Of a stretch of DNA of 64,000 nt, positions 18,760-28,122 are shown piece by piece. The stretch lies in the NCBI GenBank assembly GCA_016934675.1, contig JAFGSJ010000044.1, positions 1 through 64,000 on the forward strand, written 5' to 3'. Numbering within the stretch: the first letter of the stretch is position 1; the number at the start of each line of letters is the position of its first letter. Both the position numbers and the translations under genes were made by a program. This DNA is from a bacterium (GTDB lineage Bacteria > CSSED10-310 > JAFGSJ01). A model generated the notes under the pieces. The model searched no databases and was not told the DNA's origin. It saw nothing but the letters and a program-made list of their open reading frames with translations.

Positions 18760-20934
18760 TTGACCAAGCAAAATGACATAAAACATATAGTATATTTGGG
18801 ACTATTGGGTGCGTTCTGTCTCACCCCCTTATCGGTCTCTGAAGCGTACATTGGGCCGGGGGCCGGTTTTGCGTTTGTCTCGACTTTTTTCGTTTTTCTG
18901 GCCACCTTTCTGATCGCAATGCTGACACTGCTTTTCTGGCCGATACGTTTTATCTATCGTTTGATAACGGGTAAACTTCGGGCCAAGGTCAGTGAAATCG
19001 ATCGATTGATCATTGTCGGTTTTGATGGGATGGAGCCGAGTCTGGCCCGGAAATGGATAGCGGAGGGCAAGTTGCCCAATTTGGCGAGTCTGGCCGACAA
19101 GGGGACATTCACGCCTTTACGGACGACCTTTCCGGCCATTTCACCAGTGGCCTGGTCCACGTTTTCAACCGGGGTCAATCCGGGTAAGCACAACATATAC
19201 GATTTTCTATCGAGAAATCCCCTGACATATCTACCTGATCTTTCATCGGCCAGGATCGGTGTTTCGACGCGTTCGATCAAGTTGGGCAAGTATCAGATCC
19301 CGATTGGCAAACCCGATATCAGGCTGTTGCGTAAAAGCAAGCCGTTCTGGAAAATACTGGGTGAACGAGGCTTGTTCAGTCATATTTTACGGGTCCCGAT
19401 CACTTTTCCGCCGGAGAAGTTCAACGGGGTATCACTTTCGGCCATGTGTGTGCCTGATCTGTTAGGCAGTCAGGGCACTTTTACCTTTTACAGTTCAGAG
19501 CCTGACCGTAAGCACCGGACCGGTGGTATGCAGGTTTCGGTCGAGGTCAATAACGGTCGTGTTCAGACCCATCTGATTGGACCGACCAACAGCCTGCTGG
19601 TCGAGCCCAAGCCCATGGAGATTCCTTTCAGTGTCGAGCTCGATGCCGCTGGTCAGAGCGCGCTCGTACAGTTACCTGACAAAAAGGTGACTTTGAAGCT
19701 GGGTGAATACAGTGACTGGATCAATGTCACTTTTCGGCCGCTGTTATGGATCAAGGTCCATGGTGAATGCCGGTTCCTGCTCAAGGAAGTCAGGCCACAT
19801 TTCAAATTGTATGTCACGCCGATCAATATCGATCCCGAGCGTCCGGCCCTGCCCATATCGCATCCTTTCATCTATGCCCCGTATCTATCCAAAATGCAGG
19901 GAGCGTATGCGACACTGGGTCTGGCCGAGGACACCTGGGCTTTGAACGAGAATATCATTGACGACGCCGATTTTCTCGAACAGTGTTATCGGTATCATGA
20001 CGAGCGGGAAAAGATGTTCTTCAATGCGCTCGAGCGGACGCGTCAGGGTGTCTGTGCCTGTGTTTTTGATACAACTGACCGTGTCCAGCACATGTTTTTC
20101 CGGTATCTTGACCCGGACCATCCCGCTTTACGCGGCCAAGATCGGACCGCATATCAGGATGTGGTCGAGAAGCTGTATCAGCATTGCGATGATCTGGTCG
20201 GTCGGGTCATGGCTCAATTGACCGAGAAGGACGTTCTCCTGATCATGTCCGATCATGGTTTCAGGTCGTTTGCCCGCGGGATAAATCTGAACACCTGGTT
20301 GCATCAGAACGGATACCTGTCTTTGAAGAACGGTGACCGAGGTTCGGGCGAATGGTTCGAAAATGTGGATTGGTCAAAGACGTCGGCCTATAATCTGGGG
20401 CTCGGGGGCATCTATCTCAATGTCGCCGGGCGTGAAAATCACGGTATTGTGACGCGAGAACAGGTCCCTGTTCTGAAAGCGGAGCTCATAGCCAAATTGA
20501 ACGGTTTGATCGATACAGATACCGGAGCGGTCTCCATCGAGCGTGTTTATGATACGGCTGTAATCTATAAGGGGCCCTATCTGCACAATGCTCCGGATCT
20601 GATCATCGGATATGGCAACGGTTATCGGGCTTCCTGGGACGGAGTAACCGGTATAGTCGGTGAAAAGGTGTTCATGGACAATACCCGCAAGTGGAGTGGC
20701 GATCACTGCGTGGACCCGGAAATGGTGCCGGGTGTTATATTCTCGAGCAGAAAAATAGATAAAAAAGACCCCTCTATCGCTGATATTGCGCCAACCGCTC
20801 TGTCTCTTTTCCATGTGCCCATTCCCGCCTACATGGATGGTCAGCCGCTGTTCAATTCCGGGACCGGCATGCCTTCCAATCAGGCTTCGGAACAAGCTGA
20901 AAAATCTGAAAGAGCATGCATCGAGGTGACATGA
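18760..20934 (+). CDS. Membrane-anchored alkaline-phosphatase-superfamily phosphodiesterase (paralogue 1)
   Basis: 724 residues from a TTG at 18760, the only start that keeps the signal peptide; its ribosome binding site is weak. After a signal peptide, AYIGPGAGFAFVSTF opens a membrane helix (about residues 30-65), leaving the catalytic part outside the cytoplasm. AP-fold metal ligands are visible: IIVGFDGMEPS, VFDTTDRVQH, IMSDHGFRSF and SGDHCVDPEM. The nucleophile region is FPAISPVAWSTFSTG followed by NPGKHNIYDF, as in the type I phosphodiesterase family, with serine as the probable nucleophile. Likely role: hydrolysis or transfer of a phosphate ester in the envelope. It is translationally coupled to a close paralogue. 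Confidence 0.85.
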   Translation: MTKQNDIKHIVYLGLLGAFCLTPLSVSEAYIGPGAGFAFVSTFFVFLATFLIAMLTLLFWPIRFIYRLITGKLRAKVSEIDRLIIVGFDGMEPSLARKWIAEGKLPNLASLADKGTFTPLRTTFPAISPVAWSTFSTGVNPGKHNIYDFLSRNPLTYLPDLSSARIGVSTRSIKLGKYQIPIGKPDIRLLRKSKPFWKILGERGLFSHILRVPITFPPEKFNGVSLSAMCVPDLLGSQGTFTFYSSEPDRKHRTGGMQVSVEVNNGRVQTHLIGPTNSLLVEPKPMEIPFSVELDAAGQSALVQLPDKKVTLKLGEYSDWINVTFRPLLWIKVHGECRFLLKEVRPHFKLYVTPINIDPERPALPISHPFIYAPYLSKMQGAYATLGLAEDTWALNENIIDDADFLEQCYRYHDEREKMFFNALERTRQGVCACVFDTTDRVQHMFFRYLDPDHPALRGQDRTAYQDVVEKLYQHCDDLVGRVMAQLTEKDVLLIMSDHGFRSFARGINLNTWLHQNGYLSLKNGDRGSGEWFENVDWSKTSAYNLGLGGIYLNVAGRENHGIVTREQVPVLKAELIAKLNGLIDTDTGAVSIERVYDTAVIYKGPYLHNAPDLIIGYGNGYRASWDGVTGIVGEKVFMDNTRKWSGDHCVDPEMVPGVIFSSRKIDKKDPSIADIAPTALSLFHVPIPAYMDGQPLFNSGTGMPSNQASEQAEKSERACIEVT

Positions 20935-22988
20935 TGATCGAGCACTCGAAACATAGAATACAGCGGTTATTGTATGGAGGGGCCTTTCTGGTCCTGCTTT
21001 CTCTGATCGTTTCCCTCATCGGTTGTCCCTCGAACGGGAACATAACGGGTAAAAAGGTGATGGTCCTGGCCATTGACGGCATGGACGGTATCATCCTGTC
21101 GGATTTGATGGAACGGGGCAAGATGCCAAATTTCTCACGTCTGGCCAAACAGGGTTGTTTCTATAAATTAGGGACAAGTATACCACCACAGAGTCCGGTA
21201 GCCTGGTCAAACTTCATTACCGGTAAGGACCCGGGCGGACACGGTATCTTTGATTTCATCCATCGTATTCCGGAGACAATGGGCGACCCGGAAACAATGA
21301 AGCTCTATCTCTCGACCAGTGACAGCAGCCCACCCGCGGAAAAGTTCAAAATAGGTCCCCTATCGGTGACCAATGATTTTCATATTCCTTTCAGTTCCTA
21401 TCACTTACCTTTTTCCGGGGGCGATATCACCCTGATGCGTCGGGGTAAAGCTTTCTGGGAGTATTTGGACGAGGCCGGTATTGAGAGTTCGATCATCAAG
21501 GCCCCCTCGAATTATCCCCCGGTCAAGGCAGGTTCACGTTCGATTTCGGGCATGGGTACTCCTGATCTGCAGGGCTCGTACGGCAATTTCTCCTTTTTCT
21601 GCAGCACACCACCAGCCAAAAAGCAGGAAATAGCCGGGGGTAAAATTTATACCGTGGATATTTTCGATAATACAATCGAGAGTTTACTGTATGGTCCACC
21701 GAATACGTTCAAAGACGGCAATCCAGACTTGACGATTCCGTTTACGGTCTATCTCGATCGTGAGAATTTAGTGGGCAAGATCGTACTGCCTGACCGTGAA
21801 ATCCTGCTGAATCAGGGGGAGTGGAGCGATTGGGTCCAAATCGAATTCGAGGCTATTCCCCTTCTTCAAGGATTGACCGGTATCTGTAAGTTTTATCTCA
21901 AGGAAGTCGCCCCTGAATTCAAGCTTTATGTCACACCGTTGAACATCGACCCCTCGAACGCGGCCCTGCCCATCACTTATCCCGAGGATTATGCCCGTGA
22001 ACTCTATGATCGGATCGGATTATTTTATACTCAGGGCATGGCGGAAGATACCAATGCCTTGGCAAATGAAGTACTCACCAATGAAGAATTTTTGCATCAG
22101 TCCAATTTTGTCTATGAAGAGAGAATGAAAATGTTTCAAATCGAAATGGAGCGTTTTCTGAACATGAAACAGGGTTTTCTCTTCTTTTATTTTTCGACGC
22201 TGGACCAGAACTCGCATGTATTCTGGCGAACCATGGACCACAAATCCCCCGCGTATAATCCAGAGCGGGACAGCGATTTTACCGAGGTCATGGAGCAGCT
22301 TTATCAGAAGATGGATGACATCCTGGGTATGACCCTCGCACAGATTTCAGAAGAAACGACCCTGATTGTCATGTCCGATCACGGTTTTGCTCCATTTTAC
22401 CGGGCTTTTCAGTTAAACAGTTGGCTGCTCGAGAATGGTTACATCACCCTGAGCGATCCGAGCAAACGGGAAGAGAGCGAACTGTTTCACAATGTGGACT
22501 GGTCACGGACCAGGGCGTATGCTCTCGGTTTGAACGGGCTTTATATCAATCTCCGGGGCCGGGAAAAGAAGGGCATCGTCTCGAACGGTCCTGAACGTGA
22601 CGGTTTGGTCGAACGGCTGATCTACGAATTGAAAGAAATCAGGGACCCGGAAAATGGGCAGCAGGTCATTCTGGATGTGTTCGATACCCGCAAGGAGTAT
22701 ACAGGACCTTATACCGATCAAGCCCCTGACCTTATCATCGGTTATAACCGCGGTTATCGTTCTGCCTGGGAGAACGCCATGGGTGCTTTCCCCACTCAAC
22801 TCATCAAGGACAATACCAATGCCTGGAGCGGCGACCATTGCGTCTCGCCCAATGTCGTTCCCGCTGTTTTTCTGTCGAATAATAGGACCAGGATCATCAA
22901 TCCCAAGTTGCAGGACCTGGCTCCGACCATTCTGGCCGAATTCGGGTTACCCGTGCCCGCGGACATGATCGGTCAACCACTCTATTAA
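20934..22988 (+). CDS. Lipoprotein alkaline-phosphatase-superfamily phosphodiesterase (paralogue 2)
   Basis: 684 residues from the ATG at 20934, four bases after GAGGTGA; the overlapping ATG at 20931 is too close to that site. A signal peptide ends in a lipobox-like SLIGC. Catalytic motifs match those of the upstream gene: VLAIDGMDGI, SPVAWSNFITGKDPGGHGIF, FSTLDQNSH, VMSDHGFAPF and SGDHCVSPNV. Both proteins also share a middle domain with KLYVTPLNIDPS and a WSDW element, so they arose by duplication. One is anchored by helices and the other by lipid, which suggests work on the same kind of substrate at different membranes. The substrate is unknown; lipid headgroups or a surface polymer are plausible. 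Confidence 0.85.
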   Translation: MIEHSKHRIQRLLYGGAFLVLLSLIVSLIGCPSNGNITGKKVMVLAIDGMDGIILSDLMERGKMPNFSRLAKQGCFYKLGTSIPPQSPVAWSNFITGKDPGGHGIFDFIHRIPETMGDPETMKLYLSTSDSSPPAEKFKIGPLSVTNDFHIPFSSYHLPFSGGDITLMRRGKAFWEYLDEAGIESSIIKAPSNYPPVKAGSRSISGMGTPDLQGSYGNFSFFCSTPPAKKQEIAGGKIYTVDIFDNTIESLLYGPPNTFKDGNPDLTIPFTVYLDRENLVGKIVLPDREILLNQGEWSDWVQIEFEAIPLLQGLTGICKFYLKEVAPEFKLYVTPLNIDPSNAALPITYPEDYARELYDRIGLFYTQGMAEDTNALANEVLTNEEFLHQSNFVYEERMKMFQIEMERFLNMKQGFLFFYFSTLDQNSHVFWRTMDHKSPAYNPERDSDFTEVMEQLYQKMDDILGMTLAQISEETTLIVMSDHGFAPFYRAFQLNSWLLENGYITLSDPSKREESELFHNVDWSRTRAYALGLNGLYINLRGREKKGIVSNGPERDGLVERLIYELKEIRDPENGQQVILDVFDTRKEYTGPYTDQAPDLIIGYNRGYRSAWENAMGAFPTQLIKDNTNAWSGDHCVSPNVVPAVFLSNNRTRIINPKLQDLAPTILAEFGLPVPADMIGQPLY

Positions 22989-23001
22989 CCTGGAGGTTTT
23001 C

Positions 23002-23193
23002 GTGTTTGGTTCTAAGATTAAATTGGATAAAAATTTGCTCATTCGCGTCAAGAAATTCTCGGAGATGGCCGGCTATTCATCGATCGAGGAGTTTATCACT
23101 CATGCCCTCGAGAAAGAACTAGCCCAACTCGAAGACGCCGATTCCGAAGAAGAAATCAAGAAAAAACTGCAAGGCCTCGGTTATATCAGTTAA
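23002..23193 (+). CDS. Small ribbon-helix-helix-like protein with sulfatase-type C-terminal tail
   Basis: 63 residues from a GTG at 23002, with TGGAGGTTT just upstream. Residues ~6-41 (IKLDKNLLIRVKKFSEMAGY, then SSIEEFITHALEKEL) fit a ribbon-helix-helix fold: one strand and two helices. The C-terminus ends in KKKLQGLGYIS, the L-x-x-LGY-I/L/V ending that many sulfatase-like proteins carry (compare LKALGYID at the end of the protein encoded at 54745-56169). It lies 13 bases after the second phosphodiesterase gene and so is in its operon. It may regulate the operon or act as a partner of the enzymes. This combination is unusual. Confidence 0.75.
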   Translation: MFGSKIKLDKNLLIRVKKFSEMAGYSSIEEFITHALEKELAQLEDADSEEEIKKKLQGLGYIS

Positions 23194-23237
23194 AGCGTGA
23201 CCCGGGCCATTACTTATAGGGACATGATGGCGTACGT

Positions 23238-24062
23238 ATGGTCTTCATCAATGCACTGATCAGTTCGATTTTTGATCTTTTTTTCTACCCCTTTTCCCGG
23301 ATGCCGGGCATAATTGGTCTGTTGGCCATCTCGATTGTGACCGGTCTGGTCATGCTGATTATTTTCAAGTATACCTCGAATCAAGGGGCAATCAGACAAA
23401 CCAAACAGATCATCAAAGGTCTTTTTCTCGAACTACGATTATATAAAGACGATCTGAAACAGTCGCTGCAATCGCAGAAACGTCTGCTCCGTACGAACCT
23501 GACCTACATGAAATATTCGGTTATCCCCATGCTGGTCATGATTGTTCCGGTCATACTCATTCTGATCCAGATGAATTTTCGATTCAGCAACCGCCCACTT
23601 CAGCCCGGCGATGATGTGCTCGTAAAATTGACCACCGAGCCCTCGGTCTATGCCTTGGATACGATTAATCTCGAGATCGAGCCCGAGGGCGTCACTTTGG
23701 CCAGTAAGCCGCTCCGCATAACGCTTTCAGGCGAAGTCGACTGGCGGGTGAGAGCAGAAAAACCGGGTAATTATGAATTGGTCTTTTCGATTGAAGGCCT
23801 CGAGTACCGCCACCCCTTACTGGTTTCGAACGATCTGGTCCGGGTCTATCCCGAGACCATGAAACCGGATTTCCTCGAGACCTGGCTCTATCCCGGTGCA
23901 CCCTGCCCGCCTGAGAATGTCCCCATTCAAGGGCTCTCCATTGCCTACCCCGAACGGACCACCCCGATACTAGGCTTCAATATCCACTGGCTGATCACCT
24001 TTCTGATCGTTTCGATCATCGCCGGTTTCGCCGTTAAAAAACCGTTCGGTGTGGAAATATAA
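23238..24062 (+). CDS. Three-helix membrane protein resembling Oxa1/EMC3/DUF106 superfamily
   Basis: 274 residues. Membrane segment 1 is at ~25-43, followed by a basic, coiled-coil-like cytosolic stretch (IIKGLFLELRLYKDDLKQSL), membrane segment 2 at ~95-113, an extracytoplasmic beta-rich domain of about 130 residues, and membrane segment 3 near the C-terminus (~247-267). Helix, cytosolic coiled hairpin, helix is the pattern of the YidC/Oxa1/EMC3/TMCO1 superfamily of membrane insertases. I do not recognise a named family, so this is inference from topology. The start at 23238 is the only in-frame choice and has no good ribosome binding site. It is the last gene of the phosphodiesterase operon. 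Confidence 0.6.
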   Translation: MVFINALISSIFDLFFYPFSRMPGIIGLLAISIVTGLVMLIIFKYTSNQGAIRQTKQIIKGLFLELRLYKDDLKQSLQSQKRLLRTNLTYMKYSVIPMLVMIVPVILILIQMNFRFSNRPLQPGDDVLVKLTTEPSVYALDTINLEIEPEGVTLASKPLRITLSGEVDWRVRAEKPGNYELVFSIEGLEYRHPLLVSNDLVRVYPETMKPDFLETWLYPGAPCPPENVPIQGLSIAYPERTTPILGFNIHWLITFLIVSIIAGFAVKKPFGVEI

Positions 24063-24190
24063 GCCCTACTAACTTGACTTTTTTCTTATGCGCTTTAATC
24101 CCTCCTAATCAGTATAGTCTGTAATTATTCTTCGTTTACTTATGTATTTTAAATCCTTAACCACAATGAGGAGGGTGAAGGAGTTCTTGT

Positions 24191-27100
24191 ATGCGCTATA
24201 CATCTCCGCTTTTCATTCTCTTCATCTCTCTCGTTTTTGTTGCTCAGGTTTTGAGTGTCGTTGTACCTCGTGCTTCTCGGGCAGAAACTCGGGAATACTT
24301 TATGATAAACGATCAAATGGATGGTCTCGCACATATCGATTTCGATCAACGCGTCCATTATCAGGAGCAGATCGAGCGGTTTTACTACGAAAAGCGTGAA
24401 TGGCCCGAAGTCAATCCTGGCGAAAAGCCTTCTTTTAACACAGCGATATCGTCAGAAACCATCAGCGAGAAAGTCGCCGATTACTGCCGCAAGACAAATG
24501 CGCTGCATTATTTCTGGGATATTACGATCAGGAGCGAGGAGCTGCAGGCTGAGATCGATCGAATGCTCCAGAATTCGAAAAAACCGGATCAGTTGAAGAA
24601 ACTCATCAGACAATTGGACGACGATCCTTTTCTCGTGGCTGAGTGTTTCGCCCGGCCTCTGCTGGTTGACCGGATAATTCGTGAGAAGTATTCCCAGGAC
24701 GAACGTTTTCAGGGAGAGCAAATGAATCGGGCTCGAGTGGACAGTAGCGTGCCTCGGTCGAATTGTCCGTTCGATCAATGGTGGCCGGAGGTGCGGGCCT
24801 TATTTGGGGTGGATGTGATTGTTACCAAGGGAGATTACACAATCGATTGGAGTAAATCCCCGACGAAAGATACCGAAGAATGGGAAGCTACGGGGATTGA
24901 TACTAACACACCCTCGGGCCGAAGTTTTCACTCGGGCATATATACGGGTGCCGAGGTGATTATCTGGGGAGGTTACGAAGGTTCGAGTTATTTAAATTCA
25001 GGCGGCCGTTACTATCCCGAAACAGATACCTGGTTAACGACATCAGAGGGCACAAACGTTCCGACAGCCCGATATAGCCATACGGCAGTCTGGACCGGTT
25101 CGGAGATGATCGTCTGGGGCGGTAACTCTTTTCTCAATACAGGCGGCTGCTACGATCCTGCCTCAGATACCTGGACCGCTACAAATACAACACATATGTA
25201 TTGTCCCACAGCACGAGACGGTCATACGGCTGTCTGGAGTGGCGAAGAGATGGTCGTCTGGGGTGGTTATGTTGATGGGACCGGTGATCCCGTGAATACG
25301 GGTGGCAAATACTACCCGGACACAGATAGCTGGGACCAGATGGGGACGGCCGGTTCGTGTCCTGAGCCTCGGAGATGGCATAGTGCCGTCTATACCAATC
25401 TCTTGGGGATGGTTGTCTGGGGTGGTAATGATTGGCTGTATCCAATAAACACCGGTGCGCATTATATGCCGGGGAGTGACAATTGGGTTTCCATAGGGAC
25501 AACGAATCTCCCCACGGAAAGCTATTCACATTCTGCTATCATAAATGCGTCTGGCAAGATGGTTATTTGGGGCGGCAGAACATCATCTGGCTGCACTTCG
25601 AGGGGTAGTACTCTTGATGATTGGACCGGTTGGTCCGATTTGGAAAGTGCGGGAGCACCCTCGGCCCGTTTTCAGCATGGTGCAATCCTTGCCAGTGAAG
25701 ACATGATCGTGTGGGGTGGCCAGTTGAGTTCGGGAGCAATGACCAATACAGGTGGTATATATAATTTCTACGATGATACCTGGACCTCGATCTCGACGAC
25801 CGATGCACAAACTCCGGCGGTACGGGACGGTCATACGCTGCTTTGGATGGATGGGGTCATGCTCGTCTGGGGAGGCAGGGATAATAGCTATAATGCCAAT
25901 TATCATCAAACTGGCGGCATCTATTATATCTGCTGGGCTTCACCCTCGACGATTTTGAATAATACGGCAGACGACCTGGAGTTATGTTCCGATTCCGGGG
26001 TCGAAATCACCTGGCCGCGGGACCCGACTACCTGGGGTTGTGAAGAAGGCTACAAGTGCCATTACGATGTTCTGAGGGATGGGCTGGAACTCGTGACGGA
26101 CCTTGACTATGGCACAACCAGTTACACGGACACGACCGGGACCGATGACATAAGTTATACCTACTCGGTCCGGTACCGCAATGCCTGCGACCAAAGCGTC
26201 ACAACAACCGGCGTGATCGCCGGCGATTACATCGCCTCAGCCCCCATTGTCACCGTTGATCACACGAACACGGATGTTGACGGCTGTACTGTCAATTCGG
26301 GTATCGAAATCACCTGGCCTCAGGACCCCGGTGGTGACTGGGGTGACAATGGCAGCGGCGATCGAAAATACCGGGTCTGGCGGTTGGACAATGTCTCGGG
26401 TACCTGGCAAGCCCTTGGAAGTCAAATCGATTACGGGACCACGAGTTATACGGACAGCACTACAATCACGGGATACCAGTATCTGTATTATGTCCGCTAT
26501 ATCAACGGCTGTGGTGAAAACGATACTACTGCCGCTCAGGATTGGATCATGGATAGTAGTGGCTCGAATCCGACCGTCTCACAGAGTGTGACCGCGATCG
26601 ATGCCAATGAGTGTGCCTATACCGGCATTCAAGTCACCTGGCCCCAGGATGCCGATGATTGGGGGGACAGTGGTACCGGAACCAGATACTATCATGTCTA
26701 CAGGAGTATGGATGGTCTCAGCTATTCTGAGATCGGTGATGATCTTATATATGGTACGGTGTCCTACATCGATAGTACGGCTGCAGCCGATGTGCAGTAT
26801 TATTATCAAGTCCGTTATATCAATGGTTGCGCTCTGGACTGTGACAGCGGTGCGGATACAACTCTTGATCAGTCGAGTGTCACGCCAAGCGATATACCGG
26901 CTTTTACAGCTTTTGATCTCGATATTTGTGCCGATACGGGCGTCGAGATCACCTGGCCGCAAAACCCGGGCGATTGGGGCGATCGTGATATCGATCCTGA
27001 TGCCCGCTATTACCGCGTCTGGCGAGGACCGAACTGCACGATTAGCAATATGTCCGGTATCGGGGATACCATTCCATACGGGACAACGACTTATATTGAC

Positions 27101-27481
27101 AACGAGGGGACGGACAATACGGACTACTGCTATCGGGTCCGTTATATCAATGCCTGCGACAAAAAGACATACAGTGCCGGACAGACCGACATATCGGACG
27201 ATTATGACCAAACACCCTGTGCAGCAGTCGATGATTCGCTGACTCTGACCAAGGACAGCTCTGATGTTACGCTGACCTGGACGGAAGTTGATTGTGGAGA
27301 CCTGGATATCTATTGGGTTTATGCCAGCACATCGCTCGACAGTACGACACTTGATAGCTTTCCGACCGGCTGGGACATCATCGCTACACCCGCATCGGCA
27401 ACGCAACTTGATAGCCTGACTTCCGATTATCAAGCCTATAAAATCGTCAGTGTCGACCTGTGCGGGCTCAGTTCAGAATAA
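24191..27481 (+). CDS. Large secreted Kelch-repeat and Fn3-like repeat protein
   Basis: 1096 residues. AGGAGGGTGAAGGAG lies upstream of the ATG at 24191, and residues 1-31 form a signal peptide. Residues ~35-230 are a helical region of unknown type. Residues ~235-575 hold about seven Kelch-type blades (patterns such as HTAVWTGSEMIVWGG, NTGGCYDPASDTWTA), a beta-propeller. From ~594 to the end come five modules of about 100 residues with GVEITWPQDP, YRVWR, YGTTSYTD and RVRYINGC elements, which look like fibronectin type III domains with paired cysteines. No membrane anchor is seen at the C-terminus. Likely a surface or secreted binding protein. It ends directly against the oppositely oriented gene at 27482. 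Confidence 0.85.
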   Translation: MRYTSPLFILFISLVFVAQVLSVVVPRASRAETREYFMINDQMDGLAHIDFDQRVHYQEQIERFYYEKREWPEVNPGEKPSFNTAISSETISEKVADYCRKTNALHYFWDITIRSEELQAEIDRMLQNSKKPDQLKKLIRQLDDDPFLVAECFARPLLVDRIIREKYSQDERFQGEQMNRARVDSSVPRSNCPFDQWWPEVRALFGVDVIVTKGDYTIDWSKSPTKDTEEWEATGIDTNTPSGRSFHSGIYTGAEVIIWGGYEGSSYLNSGGRYYPETDTWLTTSEGTNVPTARYSHTAVWTGSEMIVWGGNSFLNTGGCYDPASDTWTATNTTHMYCPTARDGHTAVWSGEEMVVWGGYVDGTGDPVNTGGKYYPDTDSWDQMGTAGSCPEPRRWHSAVYTNLLGMVVWGGNDWLYPINTGAHYMPGSDNWVSIGTTNLPTESYSHSAIINASGKMVIWGGRTSSGCTSRGSTLDDWTGWSDLESAGAPSARFQHGAILASEDMIVWGGQLSSGAMTNTGGIYNFYDDTWTSISTTDAQTPAVRDGHTLLWMDGVMLVWGGRDNSYNANYHQTGGIYYICWASPSTILNNTADDLELCSDSGVEITWPRDPTTWGCEEGYKCHYDVLRDGLELVTDLDYGTTSYTDTTGTDDISYTYSVRYRNACDQSVTTTGVIAGDYIASAPIVTVDHTNTDVDGCTVNSGIEITWPQDPGGDWGDNGSGDRKYRVWRLDNVSGTWQALGSQIDYGTTSYTDSTTITGYQYLYYVRYINGCGENDTTAAQDWIMDSSGSNPTVSQSVTAIDANECAYTGIQVTWPQDADDWGDSGTGTRYYHVYRSMDGLSYSEIGDDLIYGTVSYIDSTAAADVQYYYQVRYINGCALDCDSGADTTLDQSSVTPSDIPAFTAFDLDICADTGVEITWPQNPGDWGDRDIDPDARYYRVWRGPNCTISNMSGIGDTIPYGTTTYIDNEGTDNTDYCYRVRYINACDKKTYSAGQTDISDDYDQTPCAAVDDSLTLTKDSSDVTLTWTEVDCGDLDIYWVYASTSLDSTTLDSFPTGWDIIATPASATQLDSLTSDYQAYKIVSVDLCGLSSE
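25973..27478 (+). repeat. Tandem Fn3-like modules inside the Kelch protein gene
   Basis: Five in-frame repeats beginning near 25973, 26274, 26602, 26918 and 27228. The first four share EITWPQDP-like, TSYTD-like and RYINGC-like blocks; the last is divergent. Spacing of about 300-330 bases corresponds to one domain each. A related single module ends the CAP-domain protein at 33165-34538. Confidence 0.7.
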
Positions 27482-27943
27482 TCAGACTTCCTTATCGATC
27501 CTGATGTGGCCCTTGCCATTGTTGGACCCGGGATAGATGCCGAATTTCTGCAGGTCCTCTTCCTGGATGCGAAACTTGTTCTGGGGATCAGGTCGGGTCG
27601 AGCTAAGATGGACGATGAGGTTTCGGAGACTTTCGAGCGAATCAAAAATGGCCAGAATAATAATGCCGATCAGTAAAATGAAAATGGCCAGCATGTAGTA
27701 AGCCCAGATTTCAGGTTTTTCCTTGATCGAAGGTATGGTCGCGACGCTAAGGAAGATCAGGACTGCGACGATGATCATCAGAGCGGAGATCAGGGTCCGT
27801 CGGAATTCTCGGCGGTCCATTTTACTGGTAAAAGACCGACCCTCTCTGTGGCGGTGACGTATGACTCCCCACCAGAAGACAAACAGAGCAAAACCGAAAA
27901 CGAGTAATGATAGAAAAACTGAGCCTGCAATGCTATGGACCAT
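27482..27943 (-). CDS. Three-helix membrane protein of unknown function
   Basis: 153 residues with three hydrophobic segments (about 5-27, 50-73 and 84-108), a basic loop (RHRHREGRSF) after the first, and a soluble C-terminal tail of about 40 residues with DPQNKFRIQEEDLQKFGIYP. No family is recognised. Its stop codon directly abuts the stop of the Kelch gene on the other strand, and its start lies about 180 bases from the divergent DUF4388-TPR gene. Codon use matches the neighbouring genes. Confidence 0.65.
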   Translation of the reverse strand: MVHSIAGSVFLSLLVFGFALFVFWWGVIRHRHREGRSFTSKMDRREFRRTLISALMIIVAVLIFLSVATIPSIKEKPEIWAYYMLAIFILLIGIIILAIFDSLESLRNLIVHLSSTRPDPQNKFRIQEEDLQKFGIYPGSNNGKGHIRIDKEV

Positions 27944-28122
27944 GATAAACCCCAGAGTGATGATGGAAATTCTGTTGAATGATCACAATGGTATTATAGA
28001 TGTTTCTGGAAGTCAGGTCAAGGATGGGGCCAAATAGGTTGTTCTCATCGTTTTTTTCTGGCATTTTGCTGTGAATGCTGATATAAAAGCTGGGGAAAAT
28101 GTACTCCGTCAAAGGAGGCCAG

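Noticed and set aside
20374-20895. 173-residue antisense frame in the first AP-superfamily gene
   Set aside because: Shadow of a well-supported coding frame.
26579-27433. Long open frames on both strands inside the Fn3-like part of the Kelch gene
   Set aside because: They arise from the repetitive codon pattern of the modules; translations are low-complexity and lack any domain. The plus-frame protein has clear repeats and a signal peptide.
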